Made by a program: the position numbers and the translations under genes
The notes under the pieces: model-generated
Databases searched by the model: none
Told to the model about the DNA's origin: nothing
The model's input: the letters and a program-made list of their open reading frames with translations, nothing else
Shown: positions 1 to 5,548 of the stretch, one piece after another
Numbering within the stretch: position 1 is the stretch's first letter
How the letters are laid out: each line of letters starts with the position of its first letter
DNA from: Candidatus Poribacteria bacterium
Lineage (GTDB): Bacteria > Poribacteria > WGA-4E > GCA-2687025
Direction: 5' to 3'
NCBI GenBank assembly: GCA_027625215.1
Contig: JAQBWJ010000146.1
Location: 1 to 6,320, forward strand
Length of the DNA: 6,320 nucleotides

Positions 1-341
1 GCGCCTTTCGCGTAGATGCTCGGCTTCAGGAGCCGGATCGTCTCGACGGCGGTGCGCCACTCGTTGACCGCGACGCCTTGCACGCACGCCAACGCGCCAA
101 TCGCCTGAGCGCGAAGTTGCTCGTGGAAGACGGGTCGGTGCGGACCCTTGTTGACGAAATGGTCCGGCGTCACCGTCACGACGAGGATGTCGCCGAGCGT
201 CGCCGCCTGTTGCAGATAGCGGATATGTCCGATGTGGAGAAGGTCGAAGACACCGTGACAGTGCACGACCGTTTTGCCGTCCGCGCGATGGCGCGCGGTG
301 AATTCGGCGAGCTCGTTCAACGGGAGGATAGGACTCTGCAA
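1..341 (-). CDS. HIGH-motif nucleotidyltransferase (RfaE/HldE-like cytidylyl- or adenylyltransferase), 5' part only
   Basis: This is the N-terminal 113 residues of a protein that continues past the left edge. Residues 23-43 hold the signature of the cytidylyltransferase-like fold, GVFDLLHIGHIRYL, with the nucleotide-binding HIGH at residues 36-39. A VTVTPDHFVNKGPHRP segment (residues 55-70) and EQLRAQAIGAL (74-84) follow, matching the conserved Lys/Arg region of the family. Proteins of this family transfer CMP or AMP to a phosphorylated sugar or alcohol. The extended KGP..RPVF stretch and the AVETIRLLKPSIYAKG ending resemble proteins in which this domain comes first and a PfkB-type sugar kinase follows, but that second half is outside the window and is inference. 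The frame has a stop at 372-374 and no ATG before the motif, so I chose TTG at 339-341; an AGG lies 9 nt upstream, and a second TTG at 318-320 is possible. With the glycosyltransferase upstream it fits a glycan locus. The substrate cannot be told. Confidence 0.8.
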   Translation of the reverse strand, partial: MQSPILPLNELAEFTARHRADGKTVVHCHGVFDLLHIGHIRYLQQAATLGDILVVTVTPDHFVNKGPHRPVFHEQLRAQAIGALACVQGVAVNEWRTAVETIRLLKPSIYAKG

Positions 342-369
342 AGTGAATCGCCTACATGCGTTCGGGGGA

Positions 370-389
370 CGTCACGATGATGGGTGACG
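370..389. other. Short perfect dyad upstream of the nucleotidyltransferase gene
   Basis: The 6-bp arms CGTCAC (370-375) and GTGACG (384-389) flank an 8-nt centre, 28 nt upstream of the TTG start at 341. It could be an operator or a leader hairpin. It lacks a U-tract in either direction, so it is not a convincing intrinsic terminator. A 6-bp dyad can arise by chance in GC-rich DNA. Confidence 0.2.
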
Positions 390-482
390 GCGACGAGCGG
401 TTCGGTTCGCCCCAAATAGGGTGATGGTTGAGACTTCATCGCCCCCAGACGATCACTCCGGAGCGTCGCGCAACCGTTTCGG

Positions 483-511
483 ATGATACTCACGCGCCGC
501 GCGGAAGACAA
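483..511 (-). promoter_or_regulatory. Candidate sigma70-type promoter for the nucleotidyltransferase gene
   Basis: On the minus strand there is a TTGTCT -35 (506-511), a 17-nt spacer and a TATCAT -10 (483-488). This matches 4 of 6 and 5 of 6 consensus positions with ideal spacing. Transcription would begin near 476 and leave a leader of about 135 nt before the TTG at 341. The -35 sits in the loop of a small GCGCGG/CCGCGC inverted repeat (499-504 / 512-517). The alternative is readthrough from the glycosyltransferase gene, because no clear terminator separates the two. Confidence 0.35.
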
Positions 512-517
512 CCGCGC
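499..517 (-). other. Small GC-rich inverted repeat just after the glycosyltransferase-TPR stop
   Basis: The arms GCGCGG and CCGCGC (6 bp) enclose a 7-nt loop, 18 nt beyond the stop codon of the upstream gene. As a terminator it is weak: the stem is short and no run of T follows on the minus strand. It overlaps the candidate promoter at 483-511, so at most it is a weak attenuator or a chance repeat. Confidence 0.2.
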
Positions 518-535
518 CACGACCGCCACGACGTT

Positions 536-2581
536 TCAATCTCCCGGCGGAGAGGACGCATCTTGCCCCAGCGCGGCTGTGAACGCGCCCTCCCAGTCGG
601 CAAGCCGCGCCGGGAGGATCGCTGCCGCCGGACGATTCACGACCAACGCTCCGACGGCGAACTGCCCCGTCCGCAATTCGCGCAGACCGTCACCCCACGC
701 GGCAGCGGCTTCTTCCCGTCGGTCAAGCGCCGAGTAGATTTGCCCTCTCAGCAGGTGCAGTTCCAGACGCAACTCATCCGCGTCAAGGTGAACGAACAAC
801 GAGTCGTTCAAGAGCGCCAACGCTTCCGCAGCGCGGTCATCGCGCGCCAACAACGTTGCCAACGCGATCACCGCCTCCGTAAAAAACGGTTCGAGCGAGA
901 CGGCGCGGCGATAGTACGAAATCGCTTCCGGCGCGCGGTTGAGCGCGTTCAACGCCTTTCCGATCTGCGCCAATGTCGCGCCGTCGTCCGGCATCAGTTG
1001 TTCGGCGACGCGCAACGCCTGGTACGCGGGCTCCCATTGAGCCGCCTCAGCCAGAAGAACGCCGAGATTCCGGCGCAGTTGGAACACGCAGAGTCGGCGC
1101 GCCATCTGAGAACGTTGCAAACCGGGCACCGTTGCGACGCAGATTTCATCGAGTTCCGCTCGAAATCGCTCCATGTCGCAGGCGGCGTACAGTCCAGTCG
1201 CTTCTTCCGGGTCCCAGCGTTCCGGGTTCGCCTTTTGGAGCGCGAGGAGAGCCGAGCGCGTCTCGCTGATGGCGACTTCATGCCCAAGGTCTTCGCGTTT
1301 TTCAAAGCACAACGTCGCATGGTTGAACAGAACGAACGGGTGGTCGGGAACCTTCGTTAAGACCGCCTTGATATCGTCTTGGTACGCCTGTATCTCTCCG
1401 GCGTAAACCGCCGCAACCGCTCGGCAACGGCGAACGTGCAGGTCGCTCTCCCAGCCGGGAACGGCTTCGCACAATGCCAGCGCGCGCTTCGCATCGTGGG
1501 CGTGCCAGTAAAACTGTTTCGCGCGATCCAACTGTCTGCGGCGTTCATTCACCCCGAAGCGTTCCAGTCGGTCTTTGCGGCGCTCCAAGAAATCGTGCGG
1601 GATGCTTCGGAAGCAGTCGTCAAGCAGGAAGTTGCCGAGTTCGCTCGCCATCCCTTTGAGGTAGTCGAGGACAAACTGCCGACCCCTCTCGGCGATGGCG
1701 TTCCTTTCTTCGTGATGTGTTCGATAGTACCGAATCTGTTCGAGCGCATCGTCGTCGTCCTCGAAATAGACGATGTGATGGCGGTCGTGCAGATGTTCGC
1801 TCATCGGGCATTGTGTTTTTGGGTCTTGTCTTGGGGCGAGCACCATTGCGCCCGCCCACATCGCATCCATCGTGCGGTGGGTCAGATGCTTGCCTTCGGT
1901 TGAGTGTTCGACCACGATCTTGGATCGCGCGTACATCGCTTGAACGGCGTGATACGGCGTCCGTTCCGCGACGCAGACGAGAACCCCCTCGTTGGCTAAT
2001 CGGCGAATCCGAGCCATCAGGCGGCTTCGGTCGCGGTGAACCCTTGTAAACGTGGGATGCAGCCAACCGAAGAACGAGATGTCAACGTCCCGATTGTTCG
2101 ACTCGAAATGCGGCAGATACCACGCGGGCCACCACTTGAGATCATCGGCGGTGACTTGGTGATCGTACCCGCGAGCGGGATACACATCCGCATGACACGG
2201 CACGACGTAACGGTCGTAGTAACAGAAACGCCGTTCGGCTGAGGCGGAACCTCGAACATAGTGGAGGTGCGTGTAGACGGTGGGAACGGGGCAGTCCTCT
2301 AGGTCGGAGGGCCAAATGGTGGCTCCCGCGTCCAGTTGGAATACGCCGTCGGGAGTCCATCCGATGTCGTGAAATATCCGACTGAGGGGGGTGTCCGGTT
2401 CGGTCAATAGGTGTCGGCACTCCGGCGCAACACGTCGGAACTCACTCTCCTCCATCGACGACCAGCCGGAAGGACCCGCGCTGACCACTTCATGGCCGAG
2501 ATCGACCAACGCTTTATGGAAAGGGTACGACCCGGGAGGCGGCGGGTACGAGTTCAGAACCAGGAACCGTTCATTGCTCAC
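536..2581 (-). CDS. Glycosyltransferase (CgeB / Glyco_trans_1_2-like, GT-B fold) fused to C-terminal TPR region
   Basis: A 681-residue soluble protein with no signal peptide or membrane segment. Residues 5-160 look like the N-terminal Rossmann-type lobe (FLVLNSYPPPP, then FHKALVDLGHEVV). Residues 166-310 form the donor-binding lobe: DISFFGWLHPTFTRVHRDR, then SKIVVEHSTEGKHLTHRTMDAMWAGAMVL (220-248) and YFEDDDDALEQIRYY...ERGRQFVLDY (272-307). This matches the usual layout of group-1/CgeB-like transferases, in which an R-x-x-E-A-x-A-x-G motif binds the nucleotide-sugar; here it reads RTMDAMWAG with Asp for Glu. A helical linker (about 310-380) leads to helical repeats, with clear TPR units around 503-567 (NLGVLLAEAAQWEPAY; IGKALNALNRAPEAISYYRRA ending SLEP) and 605-636. 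TPRs usually bind partner proteins or acceptors, so protein or cell-surface glycosylation is plausible but inferred. The start is GTG at 2579-2581, served by a GGGAGG ribosome-binding site and a strong promoter. The gene interrupts nothing and is transcribed alone or with the nucleotidyltransferase. Acceptor and sugar are unknown. Confidence 0.85.
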   Translation of the reverse strand: MSNERFLVLNSYPPPPGSYPFHKALVDLGHEVVSAGPSGWSSMEESEFRRVAPECRHLLTEPDTPLSRIFHDIGWTPDGVFQLDAGATIWPSDLEDCPVPTVYTHLHYVRGSASAERRFCYYDRYVVPCHADVYPARGYDHQVTADDLKWWPAWYLPHFESNNRDVDISFFGWLHPTFTRVHRDRSRLMARIRRLANEGVLVCVAERTPYHAVQAMYARSKIVVEHSTEGKHLTHRTMDAMWAGAMVLAPRQDPKTQCPMSEHLHDRHHIVYFEDDDDALEQIRYYRTHHEERNAIAERGRQFVLDYLKGMASELGNFLLDDCFRSIPHDFLERRKDRLERFGVNERRRQLDRAKQFYWHAHDAKRALALCEAVPGWESDLHVRRCRAVAAVYAGEIQAYQDDIKAVLTKVPDHPFVLFNHATLCFEKREDLGHEVAISETRSALLALQKANPERWDPEEATGLYAACDMERFRAELDEICVATVPGLQRSQMARRLCVFQLRRNLGVLLAEAAQWEPAYQALRVAEQLMPDDGATLAQIGKALNALNRAPEAISYYRRAVSLEPFFTEAVIALATLLARDDRAAEALALLNDSLFVHLDADELRLELHLLRGQIYSALDRREEAAAAWGDGLRELRTGQFAVGALVVNRPAAAILPARLADWEGAFTAALGQDASSPPGD

Positions 2582-2593
2582 GATGCGCCGACG

Positions 2594-2600
2594 CCTCCCT
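2594..2600 (-). promoter_or_regulatory. Ribosome-binding site of the glycosyltransferase-TPR gene
   Basis: AGGGAGG on the minus strand is a near-perfect Shine-Dalgarno sequence, 12 nt ahead of the GTG at 2579-2581. The spacing is slightly long. No in-frame ATG lies closer, and this site supports GTG as the start. Confidence 0.6.
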
Positions 2601-2660
2601 GATTCTCGGACGGGACGGAGCGGGCATCCCGTCGAAAAAGTGATGACGATTCGTGAACCG

Positions 2661-2690
2661 ACTATACATCCAGCCGGATGAGGGTGTCAA
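2661..2690 (-). promoter_or_regulatory. Strong sigma70-type promoter for the glycosyltransferase-TPR gene
   Basis: On the minus strand there is a perfect TTGACA -35 (2685-2690), an 18-nt spacer and a TATAGT -10 (2661-2666, 5 of 6 consensus). An A/T-rich AAAA lies just upstream of the -35. Transcription would start near 2654, giving a leader of about 73 nt up to the GTG at 2581. It is the best promoter match in the window and implies that the glycosyltransferase is transcribed independently of the infB-ribF operon. Confidence 0.7.
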
Positions 2691-2844
2691 TTTTCCGCAA
2701 TGCGTCAAAGGGATCGGCGTCAACCCGTTATTCGCCGCGCCGAACACGGTGGTGACGATCTACCCGATCTGTTGGCGGTTGAGCCGAGCGACAAACTGGC
2801 GACGACGTGGGGTACATTTAAATCGGAATAAGTCGAAGCGAGAT
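2691..2844. other. Intergenic spacer after ribF; no gene or clear terminator seen
   Basis: This stretch lies between the ribF stop and the glycosyltransferase promoter. I find no coding frame with family resemblance and no stem-loop plus T-run that would end the ribF transcript. It holds an ATTTAAAT palindrome (2816-2823) in a short AT-rich patch, a weak TTCG/CGAA dyad (2731-2744), and two CGTCAA copies 15 nt apart (2703, 2718). None has an evident function. Confidence 0.4.
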
Positions 2845-3762
2845 TCAGGCGAGGATGCGTCGCGTCTGTTCCACATCCGCGTCGATCTGTTTGACGAGCG
2901 CGTCGAGCGAATCGAATCGCAGTTCGTCCCGCAGTTTTTCGATGAAGACGACTTCGACCGTCTTCCCGTACAGGTCGCCGGAAAAGTCGAGCAGGTAGGA
3001 CTCCAACAGGACGGTATCGCCCTGAAACGTCGGACGGACGCCGAGACTCACCGCCGAATCATGCGACACGCCATCAACCACCGTGCGCGCCGCGTAGATG
3101 CCCAACGGCGGCAACTGCTGGTCGCCGAACTCGACGTTCGCCGTCGGGTAGCCGAGTTCGCGCCCGCGTTGATCGCCTTTGACGACTTCGCCCGTCACGG
3201 AATAGCGTCGTCCAAGCAGCGTCTCCGCAAGATCGAGCTCGCCCGCCTCCACCGCAAGCCGGACGCGCGTGCTGCTGACGACTTCGCCGTCGTACTCCTG
3301 TGCCCCAACCGTCTCCACCGTGTAGCCGAGCGGTTCGGCGTGTTCAACAAGAGTGTCCGTCGTGCCCTGCCCGCGATGCCCGAAGCGCGCCTGATAGCCG
3401 ATGACGAGATGTGCTACATGAAACCCGCGCGCCATCTGTTCGATGAACGAGGAGGCTTCCGTGCCGCGCATCCGGTCGTCGAAACGGGCGATCACGGCGA
3501 GGTCGAAGCCGAACGAATCGAGCAGTTCCAGTTTCTTGGAGAGTCGGGTGAGTGTTGGAGGACAGCGTGTCGGGTCGATCAGTTTCATCGGGTGCGGTTC
3601 AAGGAACAGCACGGCGGACAGTCGCCCCGTCTTCCGCGCGTGATCGACAACGCGGCGAAAAATCGCCTGATGCCCGATGTGCAGCGCGTCGAATCGCCCA
3701 AACGTGAGTACGGTCGGGGCGTTCGGCGTCGGTGGTTCCCAGAAGCCGTCGATGACCTTCAC
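2845..3762 (-). CDS. ribF: Bifunctional riboflavin kinase / FMN adenylyltransferase (FAD synthetase)
   Basis: Converts riboflavin to FMN and FMN to FAD with ATP, in the cytosol. The 305 residues match the usual 300-315. The N-terminal adenylyltransferase domain (about 1-180) has VLTFGRFDALHIGH (HIGH at 28-31), FLEPHPMKL and VSSTRVR (162-168). The C-terminal flavokinase domain (about 185-300) has VKGDQRGRELGYPTANV with the Mg/ATP-binding PTAN (206-209), LGVRPTF, the expected catalytic Glu in VLLESYLLDF (Glu254), and DLYGKTVEVVFIEKLRDE. Two N-terminal motifs deviate: the family GNFDGVH is GRFDALH, and the family GxDFRFG is GYQARFG (122-128). I prefer GTG at 3760-3762 because it yields MKVIDGF, like the MKLIRG start of E. 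coli RibF. A longer frame opens at TTG 3787-3789 (9 more residues) with no good ribosome-binding site. It follows nrnA by 63 nt (36 nt with the TTG) and is probably the last gene of the operon; the customary truB is absent in front of it. Confidence 0.93.
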   Translation of the reverse strand: MKVIDGFWEPPTPNAPTVLTFGRFDALHIGHQAIFRRVVDHARKTGRLSAVLFLEPHPMKLIDPTRCPPTLTRLSKKLELLDSFGFDLAVIARFDDRMRGTEASSFIEQMARGFHVAHLVIGYQARFGHRGQGTTDTLVEHAEPLGYTVETVGAQEYDGEVVSSTRVRLAVEAGELDLAETLLGRRYSVTGEVVKGDQRGRELGYPTANVEFGDQQLPPLGIYAARTVVDGVSHDSAVSLGVRPTFQGDTVLLESYLLDFSGDLYGKTVEVVFIEKLRDELRFDSLDALVKQIDADVEQTRRILA

Positions 3763-3825
3763 GCGGGGTTTCCCGTCTGGTAAATCCAACGAACGTTTTG
3801 ACGCCTGCGCGCGAATGAACGCCGC

Positions 3826-4836
3826 TTACGACTCGGTGGTGGCTTCCTTGACCGCGAGGGTCAACGCCGTGACGACGCGCCGTTCCACATCCTCAATCGG
3901 CGCGTCGAGGATGCAACCTGCCGCGTACGCGTGTCCGCCGCCGCCGAACGATGCCGCGACGCCGTTCACCGTCACCCGTTCGTCCCGCGACCGCAGGCTT
4001 ACTTTGATCTTGCCGTCCTTCAATTCGCCCAAAAACGCGACCGCCTTCACCCCGTCCACCGAGCGGGGGTAGTCCGAGAAGCCGTCCACGTCTTCCGTTG
4101 TCGTACCGGTCGCCTGATACATCTCGCGCGTGACGCGGATCGTCGCCACGTCGCCGTTCGAGTGCCGACGCAACGTGTTCAGCACCATGCCGAGCAGTTG
4201 TACCTGCCCTTCCGTCCGCGAGCCGTAAAGTTGCTCGTAGGCGGCGTTCGGCTGAACGCCTTTTCGCACCAAGTCGGCGGCGACCTCCAGCGTGTGCGGC
4301 GTCGTATTCGAGAAACGGAAGTTGCCCGTGTCGCCGATGATCCCTGAGTAGAGGCACTGCGCGGTTTCGTAGGTGATTTCCGACCCCGCGAACGTCATCA
4401 GGTCATAGAGCAGTTCGCAGGTCGCGCAGGCGTCGGTGAAGACGCAGACGACATCGGCGAACGGCTCGCCCGTCGCGTGATGGTCGATGTTCAGGATGAG
4501 GCCAGTCGGTTGCAAGGTCTTGGAGAGCGGCGAGCCGAGCCTGTCGCGGTTCGCCACGTCGAGCACGGCGAGTACCTGCCTCGCCTCGCCGGACGGTTCG
4601 GGCAGAATCCACTCGATGCCGGGCAGGTAATGCGTGATGCGCGGCGCGGGGTCGCGCAGGACAACCTCGACGGTCTTCCCCATGCCGCGAAGCCAGTGCG
4701 CCGCCGCCAGCACGGAGCCGACCGCGTCGGGGTCGGGATGGATGTGAGACGTGAGCCAGAACGAGTCGTAGCGGTCGAACACGTCGAGCGTCGCGCGGAA
4801 GGCGTCTTCGCGCGCGTTGGTCAGCGAATCCGTCAC
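3826..4836 (-). CDS. nrnA: DHH/DHHA1 phosphoesterase, bifunctional oligoribonuclease / PAP phosphatase (NrnA)
   Basis: Family members degrade short RNA oligonucleotides and linear dinucleotides and dephosphorylate 3'-phosphoadenosine 5'-phosphate using Mn2+; some act on cyclic dinucleotides. At 336 residues the length is normal. All DHH motifs are present: HIHPDPDAVGS (31-41), Asp93 in VLDVANRDRLG, NIDHH (116-120) and Asp169 in SGIIGDTGNFRFSNTT (164-179). The C-terminal DHHA1 domain has KVSLRSRD (278-285) and the substrate-binding GGGGH (298-302) followed by AYAAG. No key metal ligand is missing, so it should be active. The start is GTG at 4834-4836, with TGAGGG 6 nt upstream and only 13 nt after the rbfA stop, which indicates co-transcription. 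This neighbourhood (infB, rbfA, nrnA) is the common one for the gene. Whether it prefers nanoRNA, PAP or c-di-AMP cannot be read from the sequence. Confidence 0.93.
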   Translation of the reverse strand: MTDSLTNAREDAFRATLDVFDRYDSFWLTSHIHPDPDAVGSVLAAAHWLRGMGKTVEVVLRDPAPRITHYLPGIEWILPEPSGEARQVLAVLDVANRDRLGSPLSKTLQPTGLILNIDHHATGEPFADVVCVFTDACATCELLYDLMTFAGSEITYETAQCLYSGIIGDTGNFRFSNTTPHTLEVAADLVRKGVQPNAAYEQLYGSRTEGQVQLLGMVLNTLRRHSNGDVATIRVTREMYQATGTTTEDVDGFSDYPRSVDGVKAVAFLGELKDGKIKVSLRSRDERVTVNGVAASFGGGGHAYAAGCILDAPIEDVERRVVTALTLAVKEATTES

Positions 4837-4842
4837 CCAAAG

Positions 4843-4848
4843 CCCTCA
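4843..4848 (-). promoter_or_regulatory. Ribosome-binding site of nrnA
   Basis: TGAGGG on the minus strand lies 6 nt ahead of the GTG at 4834-4836, in the 13-nt gap after rbfA. It supports GTG as the start. Confidence 0.55.
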
Positions 4849-4849
4849 C

Positions 4850-5245
4850 TCAATTGTCGTCGTCTTCGTCCGGCGCGGAGTCCGGTTCGCCCTTGTCCAC
4901 TTGGTCGATCAGTTGCGTCATGTCGATCAGCCGTTTCGCGCCGTCGTCGAACTCGAAGCGCAGTTCGGGGCTGTTGCGTAATTTCATCCGCCGCGTCACC
5001 TGCCGACGGATGAACCCGCTCGCCTTGTTCAACGCGCGTTCGACGCCCGGCTTTTCTTCAGCGGGATAGACGCTCAGTCCCACCCACGCGACGCGCAGGT
5101 CGCCCGACAACCGAACGTTCGCCACGACGCACTGCCGCAGTCGCGGGTCTTTCACTTCGCGTTGAAGCACATCGCCCAACTCGCGTTTGAGTTGTTCGGC
5201 GACGCGCTCGGCGCGGGTGTACGGGGCTTCATGCAGCATCGTCAT
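4850..5245 (-). CDS. rbfA: 30S ribosome-binding factor A
   Basis: A cytosolic assembly factor that binds the immature 30S subunit near the 5' helix of 16S rRNA, supports late 16S maturation and is needed for growth in the cold in model bacteria. The 131-residue protein is a single type II KH domain: TRAERVAEQLKRELGDVLQ (10-28), the hallmark VKDPRL (31-36), the strand VRLSGDLRVAWVGLSV, the kinked helix NKASGFIRRQV with AxG at 75-77, and LRNSPELRFEFDDG (89-102). The last 15 residues form an acidic tail ending DEDDDN. The ATG at 5243-5245 shares one base with the TGA of ylxP (TGATG), so translation is probably coupled. An in-frame ATG at 5237-5239 would remove two residues. A longer open frame up to 5356 overlaps ylxP and is not the real start. 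Confidence 0.95.
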   Translation of the reverse strand: MTMLHEAPYTRAERVAEQLKRELGDVLQREVKDPRLRQCVVANVRLSGDLRVAWVGLSVYPAEEKPGVERALNKASGFIRRQVTRRMKLRNSPELRFEFDDGAKRLIDMTQLIDQVDKGEPDSAPDEDDDN

Positions 5246-5526
5246 CACCACAATTCCGTTTCGACATCGAGCACGATCACGGGAAACGATGTCTCGATAT
5301 ACGTGACCAGTTGAGTCATCGTGCTTTCGACCAGCCGCCCGTCGTTCGACACGCAAGCGAATCCCAGTTCCGCGATGTTCCTGCTGTCCAAGTCGCCCAC
5401 TTCGGCGACCGACACGTTGAACTTCTGCCGAACGCGGTCTTTCACGCTGCGTACGACCTGCCGCTTGTCCTTCAACGAGCGGCTTGCCGACACTTCAAAC
5501 CGAACGGAGCCGACGCCTACTCGCAT
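5245..5526 (-). CDS. ylxP: YlxP-like DUF503 family protein
   Basis: A small protein of 93 residues, the usual size for DUF503, a family found between infB and rbfA in many Gram-positive and related bacteria. Recognisable parts are MRVGVGSVRFEV at the N-terminus, SRSLKDKRQVVRSVKDRVRQ (15-34), the signature KFNVSVAEVGDLDS (35-48), and a closing VIVLDVETEL strand. The fold is expected to be a small alpha/beta ferredoxin-like domain. The function is unknown; the neighbourhood suggests a role linked to ribosome assembly or initiation, which is inference only. The ATG at 5524-5526 lies 22 nt below the infB stop, with GAGG 11 nt upstream. A longer upstream frame exists but overlaps infB. The stop overlaps the rbfA ATG by one base. 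Confidence 0.9.
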   Translation of the reverse strand: MRVGVGSVRFEVSASRSLKDKRQVVRSVKDRVRQKFNVSVAEVGDLDSRNIAELGFACVSNDGRLVESTMTQLVTYIETSFPVIVLDVETELW

Positions 5527-5548
5527 GGCACCACTCGCCTCAAACGGT

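Noticed and set aside
499..517. Intrinsic terminator after the glycosyltransferase
   Set aside because: A 6-bp stem without a following T-run does not meet the usual standard.
317..529. 70-residue minus-strand frame in the gap before the nucleotidyltransferase
   Set aside because: It overlaps the nucleotidyltransferase start in another frame, is Arg/Ser-rich and has no recognisable motif; it is probably chance.
428..1360. 310-residue open frame on the plus strand
   Set aside because: It lies antisense to the glycosyltransferase-TPR gene. It is rich in Arg and Gln with no family resemblance, as expected of a shadow frame in GC-rich coding DNA.
1379..1903. 174-residue plus-strand frame with a protein-like hydrophobic composition
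   Set aside because: It is antisense to the middle of the glycosyltransferase gene, with no ribosome-binding site and no family match that I recognise.
2600..2844. Possible riboswitch (FMN element) or small RNA in the gap after ribF
   Set aside because: It lies downstream of ribF, not upstream, and I see no conserved FMN-riboswitch core or strong stem-loop.
2653..3783. 376-residue open frame on the plus strand
   Set aside because: It is fully antisense to ribF, whose motifs are unmistakable. Its translation has Arg/Val-rich low-information composition and no recognisable domain.
5246..5356. Longer N-terminal extension of rbfA
   Set aside because: It would overlap ylxP by more than 100 nt and adds Arg-rich sequence not found in RbfA. 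The homology begins right after the ATG at 5245.
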